Part shown: in pieces, positions 43,159 to 52,227 of the stretch
How positions within the stretch are numbered: position 1 is the first letter of the stretch
Layout of the letters: the number at the start of each line of letters is the position of its first letter
From: Limnochorda sp. L945t
GTDB taxonomy: Bacteria > Bacillota > Limnochordia > Limnochordales > Geochordaceae
Length of the DNA stretch: 64,000 nucleotides
Direction: 5' to 3'
NCBI RefSeq assembly: GCF_035593305.1
Contig: NZ_CP141615.1
Location: 3,131,722 to 3,195,721, forward strand
Position numbers and translations under genes: made by a program
Notes under the pieces: model-generated
Database searches by the model: none
Told to the model about the DNA's origin: nothing
What the model saw: only the letters and a program-made list of their open reading frames with translations

Positions 43159-44502
43159 TCATCGGGTCGGAAGGGGTGGTCGCCGGCCTTGTTTGAGCTC
43201 TTCCTGAAAGAGCTCCTGCTGGCGGCGCTGGTATTCCAACACGGTGATCTTGCCGTTCCACACTTCTTCAAGCCCGTCGATAATGTATTGTTCCGTCCTG
43301 GCCGGCCAGAAGGTCCAGGTGGTGTAACCATAGTCGCCGGCAGCCGACGCCTTCGCCACGGCATCCAGCGCTCGTACCACCCGCGGATCCGCCTGCGACG
43401 GGAAGTAGTGGGGCGCGATCGCGATGGGTACCACCCACTCGCCTCTGACTTCCGAGATGATCTGAGCTGCCCTCGCTGGATTGTTGTACAACCAATCCAG
43501 CACCTCGGCGGCGGCGTCGGGATGAGCGCTCTTGGCGTTGATAGAGACCGTGCTACCAATGCCGATATCATAGGTGGGCCGCACTCCGGCGCGAAGCGAA
43601 GGGAGAGGCGCCCAGTCCCAGTCGTTCCCCGTGCCCTGGAAGTAAGAAGGCGCGTGCAAAAACCCCCACGTGCCCTCCATTTTCATCCCAGCCGTCCCAT
43701 TTCCGAGCGCTCCCCAGATAGTGTCCCAGTCGAGCGCATAGTACCGCTCCCTGCCTCCACCAAACCACCCGCTATCCACGTACGACTTCAGCAACTCCAT
43801 GGCCTGTACGAACAGCGAGTCATCCCACCGCCGCTTGCCACTAAGCGCCTCGTACACCGCGTCCGGGCCGGCGTAGTGGTTGTAGAACACGGTGACAAAC
43901 CACTCGTTGGTGCCCTTCCAGCTCGCGTTGCCGTGCGAGAAGGGGATTATGCCGCTCTTTTGCATGACCGTCGCTAGCTGTTCGAGTTCTTCGCGATTGG
44001 CGGGAGGTTTCCAGCCGTTCCTCTCGAAGAGGGTACGATTGTAGAAGAGCACCATGAACTCGTACGTGAGCGGCAGGCTGTATAGCTTTCCGTCAATCTC
44101 GCCGACTTGATATGCCCAGGGGAAGAGTTTCTGTTTCCAACCGTAGCGTGCCGCATACCGGTCGAGGGGGAGCAAGTGACCCGCCTGGGCGTATTCCACC
44201 ACGTACGCCGGTCCAGGGGTTTGTACGATGTCCGGCCCCGCACCCGCCTGCATGGCCGTACGGAGTACCCGGTCGAGGTCCTCCTTCCAGACAACTTCCA
44301 ATTCGACGTCCTTGTGGGCCTGGTTGAACGGTTTCACGAACAGCCGGTCGATGGCCTCCCGCTCCACCTCCTGCAAGGGCTCCGTCCACCACACAACCTT
44401 CACTTTCTGTGCTTCGACAGTCGGCGAGGCGCTACTCATCAATAGTATGCCCAACGCAGCACCGACACCGACGCTATATGCCAACCGCGCCAGCGTCTTC
44501 AT
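43159..44502 (-). CDS. Family 1 extracellular sugar-binding protein
   Basis: 447 residues from ATG 44502, with GGAAGGGGA upstream and a signal peptide (LAYSVGVGAALGILLMSS). SBP_bac_1 fold: VKVVWWTEPLQEVEREAIDR, TPGPAYVVEYAQAGHLLPLD, YSLPLTYEFMVLFYNRTLFE, and AGMKMEGTWGFLHAPSYF. It lies 123 bp after the GntR-glycohydrolase gene, and a GntR-type palindrome (44535-44549) sits 33 bp before its start. Confidence 0.9.
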   Translation of the reverse strand: MKTLARLAYSVGVGAALGILLMSSASPTVEAQKVKVVWWTEPLQEVEREAIDRLFVKPFNQAHKDVELEVVWKEDLDRVLRTAMQAGAGPDIVQTPGPAYVVEYAQAGHLLPLDRYAARYGWKQKLFPWAYQVGEIDGKLYSLPLTYEFMVLFYNRTLFERNGWKPPANREELEQLATVMQKSGIIPFSHGNASWKGTNEWFVTVFYNHYAGPDAVYEALSGKRRWDDSLFVQAMELLKSYVDSGWFGGGRERYYALDWDTIWGALGNGTAGMKMEGTWGFLHAPSYFQGTGNDWDWAPLPSLRAGVRPTYDIGIGSTVSINAKSAHPDAAAEVLDWLYNNPARAAQIISEVRGEWVVPIAIAPHYFPSQADPRVVRALDAVAKASAAGDYGYTTWTFWPARTEQYIIDGLEEVWNGKITVLEYQRRQQELFQEELKQGRRPPLPTR

Positions 44503-44534
44503 TTTCTCCCATCCCCTTCCGACGACATCTCTGG

Positions 44535-44549
44535 ATGGTCTTTGACCAT
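44535..44549. promoter_or_regulatory. Palindrome ATGGTC-TTT-GACCAT, candidate GntR operator
   Basis: A perfect 6+6 bp inverted repeat around TTT, fitting the GT-N(x)-AC pattern of GntR/FadR-type operators. It lies 33 bp upstream of the binding-protein start, between it and the GntR-fusion gene, so it could control the importer. Confidence 0.55.
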
Positions 44550-44625
44550 GCTCCTACAATAACCCGTGAACCACTTCGTCGCCCCTTCTCCGCAACGAGA
44601 TTTGACAGGCTACCCTACCCTACCT

Positions 44626-46194
44626 TTACCTTTGCTGCGCTACAACGAGAGTTCGCCGCGCCAGTTCGGAGATCCGACACTGGGGCTCACGCTGAAGAGC
44701 CGTCTCCAGGCGGTCGTTCAAGGGAGACGTCCACCGGGACGGCAGCCGCGCCGCACCTAGCACCCCACCAATGATAGTGCCCACACTTGCCCCGTTGCAG
44801 TCCGTGTCCAGACCGCACATCACTGCAATGGAAACCGCTTGGGTAAAGTCGCCTTGCCCCCATAACAACCCGATCAGCTCTGCTGCTAGATTATTGAGGG
44901 AGTGAACCCAATGATAATGCCCCCACGTTCTGTACAGGTGATCACACGCTTCTTCCCACGTGCGCCCGGACCTCCACAGCTGAAGGAACTCACGCACCAC
45001 GCCCATGGTTCGAGATTGCTCCGGCACCTGCGACATTCCGGCACGTATGATTGTCTCGATGTCGTCGGCTACAAGCGCAGCTGCGACGCATCCTGCTTGA
45101 AACATGGCGCTGTAAACACCGTTCTTCGTATGAGACAACGAAGCGTCGCGATAAGCCATCTCGGCCGCCAGACGCGGGTTGCCAAGGTTTACTAAGCCGT
45201 AAATGTCAGCTCTGATGCGGGCGCCGATCCATTCTCGGAAGGGGTTGCGGTATGTGGCCGTTCTTGGAGGAACCAGCCCTTGCACGAGATTCCGATAGGC
45301 CATTCTCTCGGCAGTGTACACGAGAAGATAGGGCAGGTTGTGGAGCCACGCTTGAGCCACGTCGCGCGTCGTAAAGCCCCGACCCTTTTCCTCTAGAAGC
45401 CTCAAGCCAAGCACCGTGTAGTCGAGATCGTCGTCGCGTACCCCGTGGTCGAGGTAGGGCTTGGTCGCCCGCTTTGACTCATCTGAAATGGTGAAATCTT
45501 CCGGAACACACTCCGGACAGTAAGGAAGGTAGTCGGTCGGTGGCCAGTACCCTGTAGCCTCAAGGTATCGACGGATGGCGGTCCGCGACCATCCCTCTAT
45601 GGGTTTGCCTAGCATGCAGCCGGCGACCCGGCCCAGCCACGCTCCGTAGATCCGGTCGTAGAGAACATCGGGGTCACCTGGACAAGGTAGCTCCGCGCTT
45701 GCAGGCAGCGTCTTCTGGATGTCCTGAAAGTCCTGTGGCTCTTGGTAGGGAAAGGATGGATCGGAAGGTAAGCCCTGCAATCTGTCGAAAAATGCCGATA
45801 GCTCGCCAGGCGACCACACCCGCTTCCCCGTGTCCCAGGTAAGGCGAGCCTCCTTGACATCGAAACCTTCCTGCTCAAGTTGGGTGAGCTCTTCGGTGAT
45901 CAGTTCACGAAGCTCTTCTTCTTGCATGCTTTGCTCCTCCTGCTGCTCCGACAGGTTCATCCGTACGAAGATTCCTTTGCCAGGCACAACCGTAATGACA
46001 CCTATGTACTCGAGCGCTCGCAGGCCCTCGCGCAGAGAAGAGCGTCCCACGTTCAGCTGCCGCATCAACTCTTGCTCAGACGGTAACGGATCGCCAGGCT
46101 CCATATGGCGAGAGGCAATGTAGCGCCGGACTTCCTCGGCAACGAGCAATGACAAGCTCTCCCGTCGGACCGGCCGAATGCTGTCAGCGGTCAC
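44626..46194 (-). CDS. GntR HTH - ADP-ribosylglycohydrolase fusion protein
   Basis: 522 residues from GTG 46194 (AAGGGG 8 bp upstream; the GTG at 46203 is too close to that site). Residues ~14-77 are a GntR winged helix (LLVAEEVRRYIASRHMEPGD, LPSEQELMRQLNVGRSSLRE, VVPGKGIFV). A glutamate-rich, probably coiled linker (~81-112) leads to an ADP-ribosylglycohydrolase domain from ~175: YDRIYGAWLGRVAGCMLGKP, metal-site acids DDD at 254-256 and D463/D465 in CGLDTDCNGASVG, plus AYRDASLSHTKNGVY. The catalytic acids are kept, so it may be both regulator and enzyme, or use the domain as a sensor. In E. coli, YegU (glycohydrolase) and YegW (GntR) are separate neighbours. Confidence 0.88.
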   Translation of the reverse strand: MTADSIRPVRRESLSLLVAEEVRRYIASRHMEPGDPLPSEQELMRQLNVGRSSLREGLRALEYIGVITVVPGKGIFVRMNLSEQQEEQSMQEEELRELITEELTQLEQEGFDVKEARLTWDTGKRVWSPGELSAFFDRLQGLPSDPSFPYQEPQDFQDIQKTLPASAELPCPGDPDVLYDRIYGAWLGRVAGCMLGKPIEGWSRTAIRRYLEATGYWPPTDYLPYCPECVPEDFTISDESKRATKPYLDHGVRDDDLDYTVLGLRLLEEKGRGFTTRDVAQAWLHNLPYLLVYTAERMAYRNLVQGLVPPRTATYRNPFREWIGARIRADIYGLVNLGNPRLAAEMAYRDASLSHTKNGVYSAMFQAGCVAAALVADDIETIIRAGMSQVPEQSRTMGVVREFLQLWRSGRTWEEACDHLYRTWGHYHWVHSLNNLAAELIGLLWGQGDFTQAVSIAVMCGLDTDCNGASVGTIIGGVLGAARLPSRWTSPLNDRLETALQREPQCRISELARRTLVVAQQR

Positions 46195-46220
46195 TGCACG
46201 CACCCCTTGTGAGCAGCTGA

Positions 46221-46239
46221 TCAGACCTGTCCGATCTGA
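46221..46239. promoter_or_regulatory. Inverted repeat TCAGA-N9-TCTGA before the GntR-fusion gene
   Basis: A perfect 5-bp dyad with a 9-base spacer, 27 bp upstream of the gene start; its arms contain the GGTCTGA-like half seen in the neighbouring site. Confidence 0.35.
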
Positions 46240-46270
46240 CCCTACTTTCGGGGCTTGGGACTTTGCAACC

Positions 46271-46284
46271 GGTGTCAGACCATG
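46271..46284. promoter_or_regulatory. Candidate GntR/FadR-type operator (ATGGTCTGACACC on minus)
   Basis: On the minus strand ATGGTCTGACACC resembles the FadR core TGGTCNGACNT and shares ATGGTC with the palindrome before the binding-protein gene. It lies 77 bp upstream of the GntR-fusion start, suggesting autoregulation. Confidence 0.4.
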
Positions 46285-46703
46285 CTACGGGGTAGCAGGA
46301 CAACCCGTTTTGCGTGAGCCTTGACTAGCGCTCGCGCACGGCGCTTCTTGCCCCGTTACGCGCGCACACTCGGCAGAAGACCCTACGGTACCAGCTCCCG
46401 CAGAAACTCCCTGGCACTATTGAGATCGACGACAACCCGCGGTCGGTGCGAAGGACCCAGTGGCCCAGAGAGAGCCCCTCCCGGCTGCTCGACAGGGCCA
46501 AGCGGACCAGCACCAGCTGGGGCCGAGAGAACGTGTCCGGAAATGTCCGAATTGCGACCGTTGGCGACACGAGCCGCGGAGTCCTGCGAAGAAGAAAACG
46601 CGTACTTTTTACATTACCCCCGGCAGGATGATCGGGGGTGAAGATCGTATCCGTTTGCACACCAGACCGAACCTGTCCGGATGGACCCAGGCGGGTGAGA
46701 CCG

Positions 46704-47471
46704 ATGCTGGCGGAGCGGCGGCGGGCCCGGATCCTGGAAGCGGTACAAAACGGGCGCGCGGTGGCGGTGCGCGACCTCTGCCGGCTCCTCGGCGTGTCGG
46801 ACCGGACCGTGCGCAGGGACCTCGAGGTGCTCGACCGCTTCCGGCTCCTGCGCCGCACCCACGGTGGCGCCGTAGCCACCGCGACCGTGGACGATTCCCG
46901 TATCCCCCTGGAAGAGCGCTACGGGCTCGCCTCCGCCGAGAAGGAACGGATCGCCCGGGTGGCGGTGTCGCTCCTCAACCCCAACGACCGTGTGATCCTC
47001 GACGCAGGTAGCACCACGTACCAGGTGGCGCTACAGATCCCCCGGGACCTGCCGCTCGTGGTCATCACCCACGCGATCAACGTGGTGACGGCCCTCTTGG
47101 ATCTGCCGCTCGTCGAGGTATCGGTGTGCGGCGGGGCCCTCCGCCGGAGCAACCGCTCTCTCATCGGCCCCGATACCGTGAAGGCGTACGAGAACGTGCG
47201 CGCGGACATCGCCTTCCTGGGGGCCACAGGGGTGACTCCCGAACTTGACTTCGTCAACACCAACCGGATGGAGGGCGAGGTCAAGCGCGCCATCCTCCGG
47301 GCAGCCCGTCGTAGCATCATCCTCGTCGACCACACCAAGTTTGGGAAGCTGGCCCTCACGCCTTTCGCATCAGTCTCCCACGGCATCTCAGGGGTCATCA
47401 CGGACCGGCGGACACCCGAGGATTACGTGCGCCGGCTACGTGACGCCGGCATCTGGGTCCGCGTGGTGTAG
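46704..47471 (+). CDS. DeoR/GlpR-family transcriptional regulator
   Basis: 255 residues from ATG 46704. HTH: LAERRRARILEAVQNGRAVA, LCRLLGVSDRTVRRDLEVLD, RRTHGGAV. DeoRC domain: ILDAGSTTYQVALQI, VCGGALRRSNRSLIGPDTV, FLGATGVTPELDFVNTN, LVDHTKFGKLAL. It heads the plus-strand operon of importer and dehydrogenases up to 54060 and probably represses it until a phosphorylated intermediate appears. Confidence 0.9.
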   Translation: MLAERRRARILEAVQNGRAVAVRDLCRLLGVSDRTVRRDLEVLDRFRLLRRTHGGAVATATVDDSRIPLEERYGLASAEKERIARVAVSLLNPNDRVILDAGSTTYQVALQIPRDLPLVVITHAINVVTALLDLPLVEVSVCGGALRRSNRSLIGPDTVKAYENVRADIAFLGATGVTPELDFVNTNRMEGEVKRAILRAARRSIILVDHTKFGKLALTPFASVSHGISGVITDRRTPEDYVRRLRDAGIWVRVV

Positions 47472-47589
47472 GAGGGAGGAGTCCGGGGCCATTGGGCGTG
47501 CCTGGCCACGATAGGTTGGGTCGTGGGAGGACGGCAGTTCATCGGGCGACCGGAGTCCGGGGTCCGAGCCTTGAGGGGAGGCCTATCAG

Positions 47590-49056
47590 ATGGAGAGCCT
47601 GCGGAGTTGCACCCGGCGCGTGCCGGCCAAGGCCGTCGTGGCGATGCTGGGGGCGTTGAGCCTGTTGCTGGCGATCGGTGGGGTTGCAGCCGCAGCGGAG
47701 TCGTGGTGGGCGCAAGCCGCCCGGCCGTATCGCGGCGTGACCATCACAGGCATCTCGGAGAGCACTCCTCCCTCAAAATACATGCAGCAAGTGCTGGCTC
47801 CGGCCTTTGAGAAAGAGACGGGCATCAAAGTCCAGTTCGAAGTGACATCCTGGGACCAGATGTACGACAAAGAGATCAAGGATATGGAGGCGGGGACGGG
47901 CGTCTACGACTTCGTCTACATCGAACAGGACATCGTCTACGCCTATCTGGCCCGCAACTTCCTGGTCGACCTGACGGAGTTCATGAAAACCCATCCCAAA
48001 CTGGTCGAGCCCGAGCTCGAGATCGGGGACTTCACGTCGTTCATCAACTACTACAAGTCGGCCGAAAGCGGCGACATCTTCGGCATACCGTTCGAATCCT
48101 TCCTCAAGGTATACGTCTACCGCAAGGATCTCTTCGAAAACCCGCAGATCCGGTCCGAGTTCAAGGCCAAGTATGGGCGGGATCTGAGGCCTGCGGTCAA
48201 CTTCAAGGAGTACGAGCAGATTGCGGAGTTCTTCACGGATTACGGCAAGCGCCACAACATGCAGCTGTGGGGTACGACCGTCACCGCGGGGCCGCATCCG
48301 GCCGCATTCTACGAGATGGTCGAGACGATCTGGCCGTCCTGGGGAGTCTACAATTGGGGCATCAATACCCAGACGTGGCGCGCCACTACCGCCAATGGCG
48401 GCGCTCTTGACAGTCCTCGCGCCAAAGAAGCCTTCCGGTGGTGGGTGAGCCTCCTGAAGTACGCGCCGCCTGAGGCCACCAACAGCACGTGGGACGAGGT
48501 GGCGGCCAGCATGGCCGCGGGCCGGGCTGCTCAGGGCTGGGTCTACGGCGAAAACGTCGCCTGGATCGCCACCGACGCCTCTCGGTCGCGGGTGGTGGGG
48601 AAGATCGGGGTGGCCTTACCGCCGCTCTATCCGGGAGTGATCAACGAAGCCGCCAAGGGCGAGGGGTACATTGGTTACTACGACGGCGGAGCCCTGGGCA
48701 TTCCGCACTCCTCTCGCAAGAAAGAGGCAGCCTTCCTGTTCATCCAGTGGGTCGCCCGCAAGGCCGTACAGGGTGACTTCGCCGCCGCTGGTGCCCGGAT
48801 CGTGCGGACATCCACGTTCGACGACCCCAAGGTGAAAGCCATCGATCCCAAGGTCGACCACTACTTCACGCTCATGAAGACGGCGGGCCCGCTCTTTGCC
48901 GGCGCTCCGCCCTTCCCGTTCCATGCTACCATCCGTGAAGTCATGCTGCCGTACATCCTAAAGGGCATTTCCGGTGAGCTGAGCCCGGAGGCCGCGCTTG
49001 ATCAGGCGGCCAAAGCGGTGGACGCCGAACTTTCCAGGCTGGGGTACGGTAAGTAA
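47590..49056 (+). CDS. Family 1 extracellular sugar/polyol-binding protein
   Basis: 488 residues from ATG 47590, with GGGGAGG 8 bp upstream and a signal peptide ([20 protein letters not shown]). SBP_bac_1 fold: [91 protein letters not shown]. Members of this type often serve polyol importers. Permease genes follow directly. Confidence 0.9.
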   Translation: MESLRSCTRRVPAKAVVAMLGALSLLLAIGGVAAAAESWWAQAARPYRGVTITGISESTPPSKYMQQVLAPAFEKETGIKVQFEVTSWDQMYDKEIKDMEAGTGVYDFVYIEQDIVYAYLARNFLVDLTEFMKTHPKLVEPELEIGDFTSFINYYKSAESGDIFGIPFESFLKVYVYRKDLFENPQIRSEFKAKYGRDLRPAVNFKEYEQIAEFFTDYGKRHNMQLWGTTVTAGPHPAAFYEMVETIWPSWGVYNWGINTQTWRATTANGGALDSPRAKEAFRWWVSLLKYAPPEATNSTWDEVAASMAAGRAAQGWVYGENVAWIATDASRSRVVGKIGVALPPLYPGVINEAAKGEGYIGYYDGGALGIPHSSRKKEAAFLFIQWVARKAVQGDFAAAGARIVRTSTFDDPKVKAIDPKVDHYFTLMKTAGPLFAGAPPFPFHATIREVMLPYILKGISGELSPEAALDQAAKAVDAELSRLGYGK

Positions 49057-49057
49057 G

Positions 49058-49954
49058 ATGGCCGTCGTTTCACAGGGGATTCGCAGGGAACGCACAGCGT
49101 GGGGGCTCCTCGCCCCCACGCTCCTCATCCTGGGCTTCACGGGCCTCCTGCCCTTCGTGTACGTGCTCTACGTGGGATTCTTCGACTGGAACGTCTTCGC
49201 CCGTGTGGCGCAGCTCACGTGGGCAGGCGTTGCCAATTACCGTCAACTGGTCTTTGACACGGACTTCCTGGCCTCGTTGTGGCGCGGGATCCGCTTCACG
49301 CTCTGGGCGGTAGCGATCGAAATGGTGCTGGGCTTCGCCCTGGCTCACCTGCTGATGAAATCCTTCCGCGGCCGTGGTTTCTTTCGGGCCGTGCACGCGC
49401 TGCCCCTGACCATCGCTCCGATTGCCGTTGGCGCCACATGGCGACTCATGACGTTACCGGGGTTTGGCATCGTGCCGTACTGGCTGTCGCGATGGGGCAT
49501 CGATTACAACATCGGCCGCGATGCCACCCAAGCCTTCTTCACCACCGTGGTCATGGACGTTTGGCACTGGACGCCTTTCGTGACCCTCACCTTGCTGGCA
49601 GGACTCAACGCACTTCCAAAGGAGCCCTTCGAGCAAGCCCAGGTCGACGGGGCCGGCCCATGGTACATCCTGCGCTACCTCACCCTACCGTTGCTGCGTC
49701 CGGTGCTTCTCACGGCGCTCTTCTTGCGCATCATGGACGCGCTGCGGATTGTGGACGAGGTGTGGATGCTGACGGGGGGCGGTCCTGGCACCGCGACCCG
49801 CTATGCCGGTATCCACGTGTGGCGGGTGGTCTTCCCCAAGACGGACTACGGGTACGGCTCCGCCATGTCGGTGCTGCTGCTCTACTTCACGATCGTCCTC
49901 TGCTGGCTGTTGATGACCTCCATCACGCAGGCCCGCAAAGAAGGTGCCGGGTGA
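49058..49954 (+). CDS. MalF-type ABC sugar permease
   Basis: 298 residues from ATG 49058, 1 bp after the binding-protein stop. Six membrane segments and the EAA loop [20 protein letters not shown] then LPLLRP. Its stop overlaps the next gene as GTGA. CUT1 importer subunit. Confidence 0.9.
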   Translation: MAVVSQGIRRERTAWGLLAPTLLILGFTGLLPFVYVLYVGFFDWNVFARVAQLTWAGVANYRQLVFDTDFLASLWRGIRFTLWAVAIEMVLGFALAHLLMKSFRGRGFFRAVHALPLTIAPIAVGATWRLMTLPGFGIVPYWLSRWGIDYNIGRDATQAFFTTVVMDVWHWTPFVTLTLLAGLNALPKEPFEQAQVDGAGPWYILRYLTLPLLRPVLLTALFLRIMDALRIVDEVWMLTGGGPGTATRYAGIHVWRVVFPKTDYGYGSAMSVLLLYFTIVLCWLLMTSITQARKEGAG

Positions 49955-50829
49955 GCAGGATGCGACGGGCACGCCTCGTGGCTGGCAGTTGGCGATGGTT
50001 CAAGCGATCCGGATGGCTTTACGCCGCCTGGACGCTCCTGAGCCTCGTGACGCTGTTCCCGATTTACTGGATGCTACTGGTGTCGGCCCGCACTCGACTC
50101 GAGCTGTTCTCGGAGCCTACCCTCGTCCAGAAGAGCTTCTACGCGGAAAACTACATCCGCCCGCTGCTGCGCGACATCTACGGCGCGTATCTGGGTAACT
50201 CGCTGCTGGTGGCGACCGGCAACACGTTGGTGGTCGTGGTGGCCGCGGTTCTGGCCACTTACGCGCTGTCCCGCTACCGGGTGAGCGGGGCCCAGAACAT
50301 CTTCTTCTGGGCCATCACCAACCGGATGGCGCCGCCTGCCGCGTTCATGCTGCCCCTCTATCTCCTCTATACCCGGGTGATCAGGGTGGGGGACTGGTCG
50401 CTCTTCGACACGCGCATCGGGCTCATCCTGGCCTACTCGGTGTTCAACTTGCCGTTTGCGATCTGGCTGTTGAAGGGTATCGTCGACGGCATTCCAAAGG
50501 AGCTGGACGACGCGGCGATGGTCGACGGGGCGTCGCTATTCCAGGTGCTGACGAGCATTATCGTGCCTCTGGCCGCGCCGGGCATTGCCATCACGGCCTT
50601 GCTCAGCTGGATCTTCGCCTGGAACGAATACCTTTTCGCGGCCACCTTGACCAGCTCGCACGCGCGGACAATCACCACGGGCCTTGCTGAATTCGTCACC
50701 GTGGTGGGCACCAACTGGGGCGAGATGGCCGCGATGTCCGTGGTGGCCACGTTGCCGGCTCTCGTCCTGCTCGGACTGGTGCAGCAGTACATCATATCCG
50801 GGCTGACTTTCGGGGCGGTACGCGAGTAG
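49951..50829 (+). CDS. MalG-type ABC sugar permease
   Basis: 292 residues from GTG 49951 (AAGAAGG 6 bp upstream, coupled to the preceding stop); ATG 49960 is an alternative. EAA loop [20 protein letters not shown] then VPLAAP, and the closing [13 protein letters not shown] typical of the subunit. No ATPase gene is present in the operon, as for the importer at 41353-44502. Confidence 0.9.
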   Translation: MSRMRRARLVAGSWRWFKRSGWLYAAWTLLSLVTLFPIYWMLLVSARTRLELFSEPTLVQKSFYAENYIRPLLRDIYGAYLGNSLLVATGNTLVVVVAAVLATYALSRYRVSGAQNIFFWAITNRMAPPAAFMLPLYLLYTRVIRVGDWSLFDTRIGLILAYSVFNLPFAIWLLKGIVDGIPKELDDAAMVDGASLFQVLTSIIVPLAAPGIAITALLSWIFAWNEYLFAATLTSSHARTITTGLAEFVTVVGTNWGEMAAMSVVATLPALVLLGLVQQYIISGLTFGAVRE

Positions 50830-50861
50830 GAGCGCGGGCCGGAGAAGGGGGAGCGTCACAG

Positions 50862-51113
50862 ATGAGCATGCCTTCCGGCCATCCGGCCCGCAGGGCCGGA
50901 TGGCAGCCGCCGTCGGCCGGGGGTAGCAAAGAGCCTCGCCCGCCCGGCTGGCTGCGGATGGAGACCAACCTCTTCGACCGGATCTTCATCGGGGGTGTGC
51001 TGTTCGTAGCGATCCACCTGCTTTGGATGCGCTTCGTGGAGGCGTATGTGCCGTTGGGGCTGGCCACAGTGCTGTCCCTGGCGCTCATGGCCGCGATCAT
51101 CAGGTGGGGGTGA
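50862..51113 (+). CDS. Small membrane protein of a sugar ABC transporter operon
   Basis: 83 residues from ATG 50862. A Pro/Gly-rich soluble start is followed by two membrane segments (RIFIGGVLFVAIHLLWMRFV and LGLATVLSLALMAAIIRW). Small two-helix proteins of this look occur after MalG-type permeases in polyol/sugar operons; no function is established. It may be an accessory subunit of the importer. Confidence 0.65.
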   Translation: MSMPSGHPARRAGWQPPSAGGSKEPRPPGWLRMETNLFDRIFIGGVLFVAIHLLWMRFVEAYVPLGLATVLSLALMAAIIRWG

Positions 51114-51122
51114 GGGGCCAGT

Positions 51123-52205
51123 ATGGCGAGCGCGAAGACGATGGACGCGGTAGTCGTGCACGGCCCGAGGGACTACCGTTGGGAAAGCCGGCCGGTACCC
51201 GAGGTGGGCCCGGGCGAGGTGCTGGTCAAGGTACTGGCCACGGGCATCTGCGCCAGCGACGTCAAGACCTTCTACGGGGCGCGGGTGTGGGGGTCTGACG
51301 ATATCCCTGCTTACATCGAGGCGCCGGTCATCCCCGGGCACGAGTTCATCGGGCAGGTGGTGGCGCTGGGTGAAGGGGCCGGAGAGAAGTACGGGGTCCA
51401 GGTGGGGGATCTGGCCGTCTCCGAGCAGATCGTGCCGTGCGGCCGGTGCCGCTTTTGCAGGCGGGGCCAGTACTGGATGTGCCAGCGGCACGACATCTAC
51501 GGGTTCAAGAAGGATCGGGCCGAGGGCTCCTGGGCCCAGTACATGAAGTACCCGGCCAACTCGCTGGTGTACAAGGTGCCTTCGGACATGCGCCCGGAGG
51601 TCGCCGCGACCATCGAGCCGCTGGCCTGCGCCATCCACGCCGTAGAGCGAGGCGACATCCAGCTGGGTGACGTGGTGGTCATCGCCGGGATGGGGCCGAT
51701 CGGGCTTTTCATGCTGCAGGTGGCCCGCATGAAAGGGCCCGGCTTGCTCATTGCGGTCGACCCCAAGCCGCACCGGCTGGAGGTGGCCAGGCAACTCGGC
51801 GCGGACCTCGTCCTCGACCCGGCCGCCGAGGATGCGGTGAAGGCCGTGCTGGATCGGACGGACGGGTACGGCTGTGACGTCTACATCGAGGCGAGCGGCG
51901 CGGGCGCCGCCATCCCTCAGGGTCTGCAGATGTTGCGCAGGCTCGGGACCTTCGTGGAGTTCAGCGTCCATGCCGGTCCGGTAGCCGTCGACTGGTCGGT
52001 CATCGGCGACGTGAAGGAGCTCAACGTCCACGGCTCGCACCTGGGGCCCTACGCCTACCCGAAAGCCATCCAGTACCTGCATACCGGCAAGGTGACGGCC
52101 GATCCCATCGTGACGCACCGGTTGCCGTTGCGCCAGTATCTCCAGGGCATCGAGATGGTGCACGAGGGCAACGAGTCGATCAAGGTCGTCTTGATTCCCG
52201 ACTGA
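51123..52205 (+). CDS. Zinc-dependent polyol dehydrogenase (MDR family)
   Basis: 360 residues from ATG 51123. Catalytic zinc C43 (ATGICASDVKTF), H73 and E74 (IPGHEFIG); structural cysteines C106, C109, C112 and C120; Rossmann GMGPIG. The pattern is close to erythritol/L-threitol and altritol dehydrogenases described for polyol pathways, but also to other sorbitol-type enzymes. It follows the small membrane protein by 9 bp and precedes an SDR dehydrogenase. Confidence 0.87.
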   Translation: MASAKTMDAVVVHGPRDYRWESRPVPEVGPGEVLVKVLATGICASDVKTFYGARVWGSDDIPAYIEAPVIPGHEFIGQVVALGEGAGEKYGVQVGDLAVSEQIVPCGRCRFCRRGQYWMCQRHDIYGFKKDRAEGSWAQYMKYPANSLVYKVPSDMRPEVAATIEPLACAIHAVERGDIQLGDVVVIAGMGPIGLFMLQVARMKGPGLLIAVDPKPHRLEVARQLGADLVLDPAAEDAVKAVLDRTDGYGCDVYIEASGAGAAIPQGLQMLRRLGTFVEFSVHAGPVAVDWSVIGDVKELNVHGSHLGPYAYPKAIQYLHTGKVTADPIVTHRLPLRQYLQGIEMVHEGNESIKVVLIPD

Positions 52206-52227
52206 ACGACCTACGGGCGGAAGGCGG

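Larger units (their letters stand above)
46195..46703. other. Divergent intergenic region between two regulator genes
   Basis: About 500 bp between the GntR-fusion gene (leftward) and the DeoR gene (rightward). It holds candidate GntR sites near its left end (46221-46239 and 46271-46284). An AT-rich patch near 46590-46615 (TACTTTTTACATTA) is the likeliest promoter area for the DeoR-led operon. No gene is supported. Confidence 0.5.
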
